Shown in pieces: positions 17,350 to 26,302 of a stretch of 64,000 nt of DNA (positions are counted from its first letter, which is position 1; every line of letters starts with the position of its first letter). The stretch covers positions 11,319 through 75,318 of the forward strand of contig CAWUIO010000016.1 of NCBI GenBank assembly GCA_963922455.1, written 5' to 3'. This stretch comes from CAWUIO01 sp963922455 (GTDB taxonomy: Bacteria; Bacteroidota; Bacteroidia; Cytophagales; Microscillaceae). The position numbers were made by a program, and so were the translations under genes. A model generated the notes under the pieces. The model was not told the origin of the DNA, made no database searches, and was given only the letters and a program-made list of their open reading frames with translations.

Positions 17350-18429
17350 ATGTCAGATAAAGTTTCCAAAACTCCCCAAGCCGATGCCAAGCCCGAGCCC
17401 TCATCTTCCCGGCTGACCCAAGACCTGAGCCAGGCGGTTCAAAATGCGCATTTGATGCTGGCCCACGCCTCCGAAAAGGGCTTAAACCTGGACACAGCCC
17501 TCATCGAGAAGATCGTCAAAGCCCGATACTTGGAAGAACAGGGAGCCTGGAACGAAAAAGAAGAAGCTTCCTTTTGGCAGTCTTTTCGGGATTTATCCCA
17601 AAAAATACAACCGGTTACGATTGATAGTATTCGGGCGGCCAACCATGCGTTGAGGCCCCAAGGCTGGTTTAATAGATTGCTAGGCTCCCGCAAACCCAAA
17701 ACCCTAACCCGCAGAGCCGTATCGGGCTATGTGAGTTGGTCTTTGGTATCATTGGCCGTCATGCTGATTGTTCAAATCTACTCCTTGATAGGGACGACCA
17801 TTCTGAACAATATACGGGACAGTGATGATAAAATCCAGAAGATGGAAGAAGAAATTATCCTGAACCAAAAACTGAATGAAATACAGAAGGCGCGGGCCAT
17901 GGAGCTTAACAAAGATGTGGTGGTAGCCAAACGGGAAAAAAATATCGAGCTCTTGGCTTTGTGGTTGCGCCCCATTGATCTCCTACTTTGGAAAACACCA
18001 GCCGATCTTTCGGTGCTCCAAAAAACCAGTAGCGAAAAGAGTAAGGAAGATTATGAACGGATCAATGCTATCGGCACCAGCGTGACCCAGTCGGCCCAGC
18101 ACCCCATACTGATCATCGGATCTTATATTCTACCCTTATTTTATGGCCTATTGGGGGCTTTTGCCTACGTGCTGCGTGGGCTCTCCGAAGAAATCCGCCG
18201 GATTACCTACTCACTTGATTCAGACATCAAATATATCTTGAGGATTACTTTGGGGGCATTGGCCGGTTTGGCCGTAGGGCTCGTGTTTGTCCCCGATACC
18301 GATCACTTTGTAAGCCTCAACCTGCCTCCCCTGACCTTGGCGTTTATTGCCGGGTATAGCATTGAGTTTTTGTTTACGGTGATCGATCGCTTTATCATGG
18401 GGGTTAACCGGGTGAGAAGTAGGTCTTAA
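17350..18429 (+). CDS. Hypothetical membrane protein, four predicted TM segments
   Basis: 359 residues. A soluble N-terminus of about 115 residues precedes a TM at about 122-145 (SWSLVSLAVMLIVQIYSLIG). A charged coiled segment follows (DDKIQKMEEEIILNQK), then a TM near 255-275 (IIGSYILPLFYGLLGAFAYV), a third near 305-318 and a fourth near 325-348. The orientation and function are unknown. It ends exactly one base before the convergent GNAT gene, so the two stop codons abut. Confidence 0.7.
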   Translation: MSDKVSKTPQADAKPEPSSSRLTQDLSQAVQNAHLMLAHASEKGLNLDTALIEKIVKARYLEEQGAWNEKEEASFWQSFRDLSQKIQPVTIDSIRAANHALRPQGWFNRLLGSRKPKTLTRRAVSGYVSWSLVSLAVMLIVQIYSLIGTTILNNIRDSDDKIQKMEEEIILNQKLNEIQKARAMELNKDVVVAKREKNIELLALWLRPIDLLLWKTPADLSVLQKTSSEKSKEDYERINAIGTSVTQSAQHPILIIGSYILPLFYGLLGAFAYVLRGLSEEIRRITYSLDSDIKYILRITLGALAGLAVGLVFVPDTDHFVSLNLPPLTLAFIAGYSIEFLFTVIDRFIMGVNRVRSRS

Positions 18430-18873
18430 TTAGACATCCCAGCCGTAAAAATTATTCTCAATCAAGTTAAAACCCATCTTAGGATAGAGTTGATTGCCCT
18501 CAACATTGTCTTGTCCCGTTTCCAAAAACATCCCGCAAGCCCCGCTTTCCCGGCATAATTCCTGGGCTTGCCTTATCAAGGCCTGGGCCACGCCCTGCTT
18601 CCGAAAAGAAGCTCCCACAAACAAATCATTCAGCAGCCAAAGCTTTTGCATCCGGGTAGACGAAAATAGGGGGTATAACTGGGTAAACCCCATCGCTTTT
18701 CCTTCTGGGTTTCGGGCTACGTAAATAACCGAGCCTTGCTCTTGCAAGCGCGCTTCTAAAAAAGCCCGGGCTTCGGCTAGGGCGCTTGGTTTATGGTAAA
18801 ATACCCGGTAAGCATCAAAAAGCATCATTAGATCATCCAAATCGGAGGGGCTAGCTTGGCTAATCTGTATCAT
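18430..18873 (-). CDS. GNAT-family N-acetyltransferase
   Basis: 147 residues. The GNAT fold is shown by LWLLNDLFVGASFRKQGV (acetyl-CoA-binding motif A, RKQGVAQAL near 100-108), preceded by an ARNPEGKAMGFTQLYP strand and followed by GCGMFLETGQDN and NQLYPKMGF. The substrate cannot be assigned. The stop codon abuts that of the convergent membrane-protein gene. Confidence 0.9.
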   Translation of the reverse strand: MIQISQASPSDLDDLMMLFDAYRVFYHKPSALAEARAFLEARLQEQGSVIYVARNPEGKAMGFTQLYPLFSSTRMQKLWLLNDLFVGASFRKQGVAQALIRQAQELCRESGACGMFLETGQDNVEGNQLYPKMGFNLIENNFYGWDV

Positions 18874-19026
18874 AGTAACACGTTAGATTTAAAAAAGCAA
18901 GGCAGTAGGCCTAATCGAGACCTCAGGTTTTGGCTTGATAAAAGTCATTATTTTCCCCAAAGGCCTTTCGTAAATTTATAGCAAGTTTTCAAGCTTAGCT
19001 AATCCCTTGTATTAAACGCTACTATT

Positions 19027-19233
19027 ATGAATAACGAGAACTTGAAATTTAATGTCTTTGTAGGCAGCATGGTCTTACTCTTCTTGCTTAGCCTCTTGAT
19101 GGCCTTTTTGATGTTTGTGGGCGCGGCCCGCCTAGGCGTAGCTGTATTATGGATCGCTGTGATTTTGTCATTTACCTTTAATGTCATTACAGGCTTTTTA
19201 GGAGGGAAAGGCGGAAGCGTGCATGATCATTAA
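19027..19233 (+). CDS. Small membrane protein, two TM segments
   Basis: 68 residues, almost entirely hydrophobic in two blocks: MVLLFLLSLLMAFLMFVG (about 13-30) and AVLWIAVILSFTFNVITGF (about 40-58), with a Gly-rich GGKGGSVHDH tail. The ATG is at 19027 and a strong hairpin terminates it. The function is unknown; the opposite strand carries no better frame. Confidence 0.7.
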   Translation: MNNENLKFNVFVGSMVLLFLLSLLMAFLMFVGAARLGVAVLWIAVILSFTFNVITGFLGGKGGSVHDH

Positions 19234-19239
19234 AATGTA

Positions 19240-19293
19240 GAAGGGTATTTTCTTAATTGAGGCAATGTTTGGTAAATACCCTTCCATTTTTTT
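19240..19293. terminator. Strong bidirectional terminator
   Basis: GAAGGGTATTT (19240-19250) pairs perfectly with AAATACCCTTC (19274-19284), and a T-run follows at 19286-19293. It separates the small membrane protein (+) from the GroES-like gene (-), whose stop lies inside the T-run. Confidence 0.85.
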
Positions 19294-19684
19294 ACTCAAA
19301 AAGTTCTTCGTCTCTCTCAATCAATAAGATTGAGTGCTGGGGCACAATGAAGTACTTCTCCCCTCCGTACTGGATTTCAAAGGCCCCTTTTTGTAAGAAG
19401 ATAGCCAAATCTCCCTCCTTGACTTGCAAAGGTATGTATTTCACGGGGTCATTGACTTCCTTCCAAGGCTCCTCATAGTCATCACCGGGCAAAGGAATCG
19501 GAATGCCAGGCCCCACTTTAATTACATAACCACTTTGCACTTGTTCTTTTTCTTGCACTCCGGGCGGTAGGTATAGGCCACTTTTCGTCTTATCTTCCGG
19601 CGATTTGGGCTTGATCAAAACGCGGTCTCCCACGACCAAGAGTTTTTTTAGCTTGTTTTCTTCGGTTAGAATTAAATCCCCCAT
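19292..19684 (-). CDS. GroES-like (chaperonin 10 fold) protein
   Basis: 130 residues from ATG 19684. A GTG at 19708 would add eight residues; the ATG begins the natural MGDLILTEENKLKKL start. The chaperonin-10 fold: LLVVGDRVLIKPK near 15-27, GLYLPPGVQEKEQVQSGYV in the 36-56 range and GPGIPIPLPG near 60. The tail is longer than in GroES (about 95 residues), and the mobile loop is not canonical. No groEL is adjacent. This resembles the divergent co-chaperone family of Bacteroidota; real partnership with GroEL is unproven. Confidence 0.8.
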   Translation of the reverse strand: MGDLILTEENKLKKLLVVGDRVLIKPKSPEDKTKSGLYLPPGVQEKEQVQSGYVIKVGPGIPIPLPGDDYEEPWKEVNDPVKYIPLQVKEGDLAIFLQKGAFEIQYGGEKYFIVPQHSILLIERDEELFE

Positions 19685-19754
19685 GTTCCAGATGTATTTA
19701 TTTTGCACTATTCAACAAATATAAGGGCTAATTGGTTTAAAATACCCTTTACTT

Positions 19755-19885
19755 GGGGCAGCCCTCCCGGTTGACTTTGTGTTTTTCAGTTGCTCCAAGG
19801 CCTGCCGGGAGGTCGGGCTTTCGCTACTCGCTGGCCTACCCACGCACCAGCGGCGAGCTCAAACAGGCCGCTCTATCCCTCTGCC
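19755..19885 (+). repeat. Dispersed structured repeat, copy R4
   Basis: Starts GGGGCAGCCC; first stem CCTCCCGG/CCGGGAGG; ends CTATCCCTCTGCC. Middle of the CCAGCGGCGAG type. Between the upstream end of the GroES-like gene and the 3' end of the methyltransferase gene. Confidence 0.9.
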
Positions 19886-19952
19886 TTTAGGAAGAAGTGC
19901 AAACCAAGACTTGAGAAACTAGGCTAGGTCCTGTGCTTGATCTAGCCTTCCC

Positions 19953-21134
19953 TTACGTAGCGTGTAGCACCAGTCCTTTCAAATATTCGCCTTCGGGGTG
20001 GTAAATGTTCACGGGGTGGTCTAGAGGCTGGGTCAATTGGTGGAGGATGCGCACTGGCCTTTTTACCTGAGCGGCGGCCGTAAAAACAATCTTACGGAAT
20101 ACATCCCGGTCTATACTCCCCGAGCAAGAAAAGGTAAAGAGCATTCCGCCGGGGCGCAGGCGTTTTAGGCCCAACTCATTAAGACTGATGTACCCTCGGG
20201 AAGCGTTGGCTACCGCCCGTTTATTTTTGGCAAAGGCGGGCGGGTCAAGCACAATGATATCGTAGGTCTCATCCGTTTTTTTAAGATACTCGAAGCAGTC
20301 TTCCGTAAAGGAGCGGTGTTTTACGGGGCGGTCAAAGTTCATTTCTACATTTTGATCTCCCAGGGCGATAGCCTCCGCCGAAATATCTACCGAGTCTACG
20401 CTTTGGGCCCGTCCTCCGAGGGCATAGACACTAAACCCCGCGGAATAACTAAATGCATTGAGCACCTTTTTGCCCTTGGCGTAGTGTTCAAGAAGTCTGC
20501 GATTGTCTCTTTGATCCAGGAAAAAGCCCGTTTTTTGGCCCTTTTCCACATCTATGGCAAAAATGTAATTATTTTCTAAAATGGGTAGGGGGGTATCGGC
20601 GGGAGTTCCGAGCCAGGCACTTTCCAGTCCTAAGTCTTCCAAGCGTCGGCTGCTTTCTTTGGTGCGGAGGTAGATATGTTCAAAGCCCAAACCTTCTAAA
20701 CCAGACCGGATATGGGGCAGTATTCTTTCGGTTCCTTGGATAAGTAGTTGCAAAACTACTACCGGCCCGTACACATCAGCAATGAGTCCAGGAAAAAAAT
20801 CTCCCTCCGCGTGGATCAAACGATAGGCATTGGTTTGTGGGGAGTTTACCCAGTTTTGTCTAATCTCCAAGGCCTGGGCTAGTTTAGCGTGCCAGAAATC
20901 GGCCTCCAACACCAGCTCTTTTTGGCTAAACGCAAACATTCGACAACTAATCTGGCTCCTACTAGAGTAAAAGCCATAGCCTATAGGCCCCTTATCCCGG
21001 CTGATAACCCGCACAATATCTCCCTCTTGGGCCTCGGGAAGACTTTCCAAGGCTCCTGAAAAAATCCAGGGGTGTTGTTGCAACATGGACTTTTCTCTTC
21101 CTTTCTTAATGTATAGGGCTGGGTAGCTTGACAT
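19953..21134 (-). CDS. Class I SAM-dependent rRNA methyltransferase (RlmI family)
   Basis: 393 residues, the standard RlmI length. It has an N-terminal PUA-like region (YIKKGREKSMLQQHPWIFSGA, residues 8-28) and an EEHD-like middle domain (EKGQKTGFFLDQRDNRRLL near 197-215). The Rossmann methyltransferase core follows: NAFSYSAGFSVYAL (SAM motif I, near 225-238) and IIVLDPPAFAKNK near 298-310, the DPPxF motif of m5C methyltransferases. The family methylates C1962 of 23S rRNA in Escherichia coli; specificity here is inferred. ATG at 21134 directly begins the conserved N-terminus. Confidence 0.93.
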   Translation of the reverse strand: MSSYPALYIKKGREKSMLQQHPWIFSGALESLPEAQEGDIVRVISRDKGPIGYGFYSSRSQISCRMFAFSQKELVLEADFWHAKLAQALEIRQNWVNSPQTNAYRLIHAEGDFFPGLIADVYGPVVVLQLLIQGTERILPHIRSGLEGLGFEHIYLRTKESSRRLEDLGLESAWLGTPADTPLPILENNYIFAIDVEKGQKTGFFLDQRDNRRLLEHYAKGKKVLNAFSYSAGFSVYALGGRAQSVDSVDISAEAIALGDQNVEMNFDRPVKHRSFTEDCFEYLKKTDETYDIIVLDPPAFAKNKRAVANASRGYISLNELGLKRLRPGGMLFTFSCSGSIDRDVFRKIVFTAAAQVKRPVRILHQLTQPLDHPVNIYHPEGEYLKGLVLHAT

Positions 21135-21447
21135 TTTTTAAAGGTAGGGATAATTGGGGAAAGGATGGTTCAAGGTGGGGAGATGTATTTTGTGCGAAGC
21201 GTGTATGGAGGGTTCAACTTACTAAGTGCTAAATCCACCGGTGAGATCTTGTTACTACATTTCACGGTAGCAATAAAATAAAGAGTTGGAAAAAAACGTC
21301 ATACCTCCACACGTATTTATTTTTTTGATTTAATATCCAAAATCATGCACAATAGAATCCGGGACATATTGCTTAAAGAAGGCAGAACATCTTGTGGCTG
21401 AGGGCGTTCATATAGTATCTTAAACATATGTGCGTTTTTAAATATAA
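21135..21447. other. Intergenic region, no gene seen
   Basis: 313 bases, AT-rich toward the right. No repeat copy, convincing open frame or hairpin was found. Probably holds the promoter of the divergent methyltransferase or the STAS-like gene, but I cannot pick one. Confidence 0.6.
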
Positions 21448-21882
21448 ATGCTAGTGAAACTATACGAAAATAAATTTATTACAATCTCCTTGGATAAGGA
21501 TCAGGATACAATTCAAATGAAGTGGTATGCCAGTACAGAGATGGCCCTTGAAGATGACTTCAAAGATTGGAACCGAACATTAGTCAAATTAGTCGACGAG
21601 CATCAACCTAGCCGTATGTTGGCCGATACGCAAACGTATTTCTTCACGATAAACGAGGAACTTCAAGAGTGGTCTAAAGTAAACATCTTTGAAGCTTTTG
21701 CCCGGGCCGGAGTACGTAAGTTAGCCTTGGTCATGAGCGAGGAAATAATTGCCCAGATGTCACTCGAGCAATTTGTAGACAAGTACGAAGGGAGAGAAAT
21801 CACGAATGCTTATTTTAAAACCCTAGAAGAAGCCAAGAATTGGTTAACTGAAACTGCCCCGGCCAAGCTTATCAATCATTAA
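21448..21882 (+). CDS. STAS/SpoIIAA-like domain protein
   Basis: 144 residues, single domain. It begins MLVKLYENKFITISLDKDQD, with beta strands separated by helices. Residues about 45-95 fit the SpoIIAA-like pattern: a loop near ADTQTYFFTIN, a helix WSKVNIFEAFARAG and a strand RKLALVMSE. It lacks the classic Ser phosphorylation site motif of SpoIIAA as far as I can see. Bacteroidota have a family of such stand-alone proteins of unknown function. It is followed by a hairpin. Confidence 0.7.
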   Translation: MLVKLYENKFITISLDKDQDTIQMKWYASTEMALEDDFKDWNRTLVKLVDEHQPSRMLADTQTYFFTINEELQEWSKVNIFEAFARAGVRKLALVMSEEIIAQMSLEQFVDKYEGREITNAYFKTLEEAKNWLTETAPAKLINH

Positions 21883-22429
21883 TTTTTTCCAATTAGACGC
21901 TTGGCGTGCTTGATATAGGGCTTGGGAGGCTTATCTGTATATGAGTCATGACCGGAATTAGGGTAAGCCTCCTGTACTTTTAAAATACCTAGGCTCTTCG
22001 ACGTACTTTAAGTAGTATCTATTTTTATTTTTTTCCCCTTAGGGCAGCAAAGAGTCATTTTAAAAAGAAAATACGGGAAGCTGGCTTCATCCCCCACAGG
22101 GCGCTTAGGCATTCATGCTTGATTTCATCAGAAGCCGAGACTGGCCCATTTTGTGGATACAAACTGCATTTAAACAGTTTCTAAGGTAGTGATTCTTCAC
22201 GAAGGATTAGTATGGGATGCAAGCTTCCCAATTATGCCGAATTATCTGCAATTTTAAGCGATTATGAGCCGCTGTCTTCTGATTTGGCATTATTTTTCAA
22301 CTTAGGATATAGCTGGCTTTTCAATTCCCGGGCTTGAATACAAGTAGTCCCCAGATGCCTTACACAATTTGCTCGGATTCCTTAGCGTTATGGGGCTAGA
22401 ATATTCCTTCCGAGTTCTATATTTGCATT
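21883..22429. other. Intergenic region with a hairpin; otherwise empty
   Basis: 547 bases. A hairpin at 21925-21972 (GGAGGCTTA/TAAGCCTCC, 30-base loop) may terminate the STAS-like gene. A short frame of 41 codons at 22212-22337 lacks any other support. No repeat copy is present. Confidence 0.6.
22418..22425 (+). promoter_or_regulatory. Possible -7 box very near a start codon
   Basis: TATATTTG fits TAnnTTTG and lies only 5-12 bases before the ATG at 22430. If used, transcription would begin near the start codon (leaderless). No -33 TTTG at the right spacing is seen. Confidence 0.25.
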
Positions 22430-23422
22430 ATGGCATATCCCTTGAAGACCCGAACATCCATATATTACATATTTTTCCTGCTGGGCATTTTTTGCCTAAG
22501 TCTTAGTACTGCGCATGCCCAAAGGTTGCGACGCACCAAAGCTGTAAAGCCCAAGGAGACCGAAGGCTATGTCAGTATTGGGGGGTTTCTAGCCGCTTTT
22601 AATTATTCGGGTGATATACCCTCCGGCTTGGAGTTTACCCGGCCTGGATTGGGCGTTTACGTGAGCCGAAAAATCGGGCCCCGGAGTCATGCGCGTCTTA
22701 GTTTGGCCTATGGGCGCATTGAAGCCGATGATTTTTCTTCAGACCCAGGCTCGGGCACGTATGCCCGTAATTTACATTTTCGTAATGATATTTTGGAGGT
22801 GACTTTAACGGGGACCTGGGAATTTGCGAGTAGCTACGGGCGTCACGATCGCCGAGCCGGTTTTACCCCTTATTTGTTTTGGGGAGTGGGCCTCTTTCAT
22901 CATAATCCCCAGGCCCGTTTACCAACAAGCCTGGGGCAGGACTGGGTCGACTTGCAGCCCCTAGGTACCGAAGGACAAGGGCAGCCCGGCTATGATGATC
23001 CTTATGGAAAAATTCAATTTACGATGCCCCTAGGAATCGGGCTCAAATGGGCCATAAATGACCGTCTGGATTTTGGAATTGAAACTGGGGTGCGCCTTAC
23101 CTTTTTTGATTACTTAGACGATGTAAGTGGAGAATATCCTGAGCTGGATGATTTGGATAATCCTCTATCGGTTATTTTTGCCAACCGGACCTTAGAACCC
23201 CAAGCGGCTCGAGTGCGGGAGCCCCGTGAGCTGGGAGAAGCCCAGGCCCAATTTGGAATAGATTCCTATACGGGTGCCAATGGGGCCAATTTTCAAACCT
23301 TAGGTTCATTCAGGCGAGGGCAAAGCACCCGGGGGAATCCCAACAGCAATGATTATTATTTTGTTACCGCCTTTAAATTAAGCTACATCATTGATGTTGG
23401 CTTAAAATGCCCTTCTTTTTAA
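22430..23422 (+). CDS. Secreted outer-membrane beta-barrel-like protein
   Basis: 330 residues. The signal peptide (TSIYYIFFLLGIFCLSLSTAHA) is cleaved near residue 30 at AHA-QR. The mature part has alternating strands: GYVSIGGFLAAFNYSGDI, HARLSLAYGRIEADDF, FTPYLFWGVGLFHH and RLDFGIETGVRL, ending YIIDVGLKCPSF. This resembles the DUF6089/PorT-like small barrels of Bacteroidota. The function is unknown. It is followed by the remnant gene on the opposite strand. Confidence 0.75.
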   Translation: MAYPLKTRTSIYYIFFLLGIFCLSLSTAHAQRLRRTKAVKPKETEGYVSIGGFLAAFNYSGDIPSGLEFTRPGLGVYVSRKIGPRSHARLSLAYGRIEADDFSSDPGSGTYARNLHFRNDILEVTLTGTWEFASSYGRHDRRAGFTPYLFWGVGLFHHNPQARLPTSLGQDWVDLQPLGTEGQGQPGYDDPYGKIQFTMPLGIGLKWAINDRLDFGIETGVRLTFFDYLDDVSGEYPELDDLDNPLSVIFANRTLEPQAARVREPRELGEAQAQFGIDSYTGANGANFQTLGSFRRGQSTRGNPNSNDYYFVTAFKLSYIIDVGLKCPSF

Positions 23423-23423
23423 T

Positions 23424-23725
23424 TTAGTAAACCTGCAAGTGCAGGTGATCATCGTGACGGGTCGCATGGCAGCCGTGATAAACCTAAATAAAGAAAACAA
23501 AAAAGCAGGCGATTATAAAAAAATGCAGCTAGAAAGTGGGGACGAAATCTCTGCATGGGCTTTTTAATGACCCGGTACAATACATAAATAATACCTCCCA
23601 CCTGGGTTAAAACGGTAATTAGGCTAAAAATCACGCCGACTTTTAGGGGTATTAGCCCCCATTTGATAAGTGGTTTTATACGACTGGATTTTTTAAAAAA
23701 CTTAATAAAGTTTATTTAAAATGCA
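23424..23725 (-). pseudogene. Internally deleted remnant of a membrane-anchored murein-peptidase-like gene
   Basis: The upper part (23634 down to about 23455) reads as a TM start of a Bacteroidota membrane protein: LITVLTQVGGIIYVLY then RVIKKP and a second hydrophobic stretch ending GLSRLP. From about 23470 a shifted frame reads GCHATRHDDHLHLQVY then stop at 23426-23424. From memory, a full-length family has a two-TM start with a GRVPLP-type motif and an end in GCHAVRHDDHIH; here the two ends are joined and several hundred residues between are missing, with a frame change. An upstream in-frame ATG is absent. This is inference from remembered motifs. Confidence 0.5.
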
Positions 23726-23755
23726 AATAAGGCCACAGCTCTCTATTTTATAATA

Positions 23756-23763
23756 TAGATTTG
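23756..23763 (+). promoter_or_regulatory. Possible -7 box for the SBP-TolC gene
   Basis: TAGATTTG fits TAnnTTTG and lies 61 bases before the ATG at 23824. It overlaps an in-frame TTG at 23761, arguing that the TTG is not the start. No -33 match. Confidence 0.3.
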
Positions 23764-23823
23764 CTGGCAAATAGTATATGTATCCTAGTAAGATACCTGC
23801 GAAAACTTACAGACTTCATTGCC

Positions 23824-26292
23824 ATGCATGTTTTAGCCAGAAGATTTCCAATCTTTAATCACCTTAATGAGAAGAGCCCTTTGGTTTTTGGAAACTCGAG
23901 ACGCCTCATACTTTTTTGCTTTATGCTGGGGGCGCTTTTTTTAAGCCTGGTGCCCAATCTAAGTGCCCAAGACAATGAGCCCGTGCAGATTCTTATCATT
24001 TCAGATCAATACGAGGCACAAAAAGCTAGTGAGGATTTAGAAAATGGGATTATTGACGAGATAGGGTCATTATTCAAAAACCGCATAAACCAAGAAATTA
24101 ATGTGCTTTTTGGAGAATTTGACCTCGATCGTATGAATACCCAATTAGACGAAGCTTTTAATGATCCTGATGTTGATTTAGTCATAGGCTCAGGGGTCAT
24201 TATTTCGGCTCTTATGGCTCAACGTAAAAGCTTCCCCAAGCCAGTAATAGCTTCGATTATTATCAACCCGATTTTACAAGATGTTCCCCTTAGCCCCGAA
24301 GGTACATCAGGCTTATCCAACTTTACGTATCTACAAACTCCCTTTGACATTGAGCGGGATTTAAAGCAAATGCGTCGCATTAGCCCGTATAAAAAAGTCG
24401 GAGTACTGGCCCCAGAAGTATTAGGAAATGTTTTCCCTTTTATTTCTGAGAAGTTTTTCCCGGATATTTTTGGAAGAATCGGCTGCCAGTATGATTTGAT
24501 ATTTTTTAAGGAACCAGCCATATCTACGATAGAATCTATAGACCCCGATATTGATGCGGTTTATTTCTTACCGGCTTCCCAAAGTCTTACAGATGCCGAT
24601 GAAGTTGCCTTATTGGAAGCCCTGAATCAGAGAAAAATTATGTCTTCGGCTATTATCGGGGATGATATGGTATATAAAGGCGCATTAATGGGATACAAGG
24701 CGCAACAAAACTTAGAGCTTATTCCTCGACGAATCGCTTTGACTTCTCTTAAAATTTTAGAGGGACAAAACGCATCAGAGCTTTCGGTCAAAATTCCTAA
24801 CTATACCGAAAACTTGATGATCAATATGCTTACGGCCAAAAAGATTGGGAAATATCCTGACTTTGATTTGATGTCAGAATCTACCTTGATCAATTTGAAT
24901 ATATTTGATACAGAGCGGACCCTTTCTTTGCCAGGAGCCATTGCTGAAGCCCTCAAAAATAACCTCAGTGCCCAAATTTCTCAGAAGGATGTTTCTTTGG
25001 CCGAAAAAGACATCTCTATAGCCAAATCAGACTATCTGCCTCAAGCCGATATCAGTTCAACGCTCAGTTTAATTGATGAAAACAGTGCAGCCAATTCATT
25101 TGGTGCCCAGGGGCGATGGAACTTATCGGCCCAAGGAAATCTTAGCCAAATTCTATTAAGTGAGCCGGTCTTGGCCAACATTGCCATCCAGAAATATCTC
25201 CGAGAGGGTCAAAAATATGCCTTAGAAGAAGTGCAATTGGATATTACCAACGATGTGATTACCGCCTATTTGAATGTCCTGCAAAGCTTGACGAGTATCC
25301 GGGTACAACAAGATAACGTACGCATTACGCGGGAAAACTTAGACATCTCGACCGCCAAGGAAGCCGTAGGTTATTCAGGTGCCACAGATATCAATCGTTG
25401 GGAGTCGGAATTGGCCCAAAATAACATTGAGTTGAATAACCTAGAAGCGCAGTTTCGCCAGGCCCAATTCCAGCTAAACCAACTACTCAACCGCCCCATT
25501 GGGGAAGAATTTAATATGGAGGAAGTAGAGTTGGAAGACGTTCCCCTCTTGGCTACCGACCCTCGAATGGACGAATTGATCAAGGATTATGGCCGCTTGG
25601 CTTTACTGGCCGATTTTCTGGTAGAAGAAGGAATGCGCTATTTGCCAGAATTGAAGCAATTAGATTATAATATCCTGGCTACCCAAAGAAATGCAAAGTC
25701 TCAGAAAAGACGATTTTACATCCCCAATGTGACCTTGAGTGGTACCACCACGATCCCTATTGACCGCTATAAAGTGGTAAGCACTCCATTTATGGATCAA
25801 TTGGGGGGAGGATTGGTAACGGGTATTAATGACCCCACGTGGAGTTTTGGCCTTACGGCCTCCTACCCACTTTTTTCGGGAGATTCCAGAAGAAGACAAT
25901 TGCAAAGAACCCGTATTGAGTTATTACAATTGCGTGACCAACAAGCCCTATTGCGTCAACAACTAGAATTGGGAATCCGCTCTACCTTGGAAACCGCCGC
26001 CGCATCATTTTCAAATCTGGAATTATCTCAAACGGCGGCCCAAGCCGCAGCTAAAAACTTTCAAATTGTTCAAGATTCGTATTCTCAGGGGATTGCCAAT
26101 ATTACTTCTCTCATTGATGCCCAAAATGCTTCCCTACAAACGGCATTAAATGCCGAAAATGCTTTTTACCAGTTTATTATTGATATGATCCAAGTAGAAA
26201 GGGCCGTAGGGTTCTATTTTATCTTAGAGAGCCCAGAGGAGAGAGAGTCTTTTATTGAACGTCTAAACACCTTTATACTCAGTCAGAATTAA
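23824..26292 (+). CDS. Fusion of a periplasmic-binding-like domain to a TolC-family outer-membrane protein
   Basis: 822 residues from ATG 23824. A signal-like segment (RRLILFCFMLGALFLSLVPNLSA) ends near residue 50. Residues about 55-330 read as an ABC-type periplasmic-binding fold: IQILIISDQ-like strands, DLVIGSGVII, YKKVGVLAPEV, DIDAVYFLPAS. From about 365 it is TolC/OEP-like: LSLPGAIAEALKNN, DYLPQADISS, and two long helical hairpins with Gln/Asn-rich segments (SYSQGIANITSLIDAQNA near 755). TolC is an exit duct; the fused domain is unusual. The next gene encodes the matching adaptor. Which ligand the binding domain takes is unknown. I recall similar fusions in Bacteroidota, but cannot verify. 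Confidence 0.82.
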   Translation: MHVLARRFPIFNHLNEKSPLVFGNSRRLILFCFMLGALFLSLVPNLSAQDNEPVQILIISDQYEAQKASEDLENGIIDEIGSLFKNRINQEINVLFGEFDLDRMNTQLDEAFNDPDVDLVIGSGVIISALMAQRKSFPKPVIASIIINPILQDVPLSPEGTSGLSNFTYLQTPFDIERDLKQMRRISPYKKVGVLAPEVLGNVFPFISEKFFPDIFGRIGCQYDLIFFKEPAISTIESIDPDIDAVYFLPASQSLTDADEVALLEALNQRKIMSSAIIGDDMVYKGALMGYKAQQNLELIPRRIALTSLKILEGQNASELSVKIPNYTENLMINMLTAKKIGKYPDFDLMSESTLINLNIFDTERTLSLPGAIAEALKNNLSAQISQKDVSLAEKDISIAKSDYLPQADISSTLSLIDENSAANSFGAQGRWNLSAQGNLSQILLSEPVLANIAIQKYLREGQKYALEEVQLDITNDVITAYLNVLQSLTSIRVQQDNVRITRENLDISTAKEAVGYSGATDINRWESELAQNNIELNNLEAQFRQAQFQLNQLLNRPIGEEFNMEEVELEDVPLLATDPRMDELIKDYGRLALLADFLVEEGMRYLPELKQLDYNILATQRNAKSQKRRFYIPNVTLSGTTTIPIDRYKVVSTPFMDQLGGGLVTGINDPTWSFGLTASYPLFSGDSRRRQLQRTRIELLQLRDQQALLRQQLELGIRSTLETAAASFSNLELSQTAAQAAAKNFQIVQDSYSQGIANITSLIDAQNASLQTALNAENAFYQFIIDMIQVERAVGFYFILESPEERESFIERLNTFILSQN

Positions 26293-26302
26293 AATTGAGA
26301 TC

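Noticed and set aside
22212..22337. A 41-codon plus-strand frame in an intergenic region
   Set aside because: No ribosome site, homology memory or codon bias to support it.
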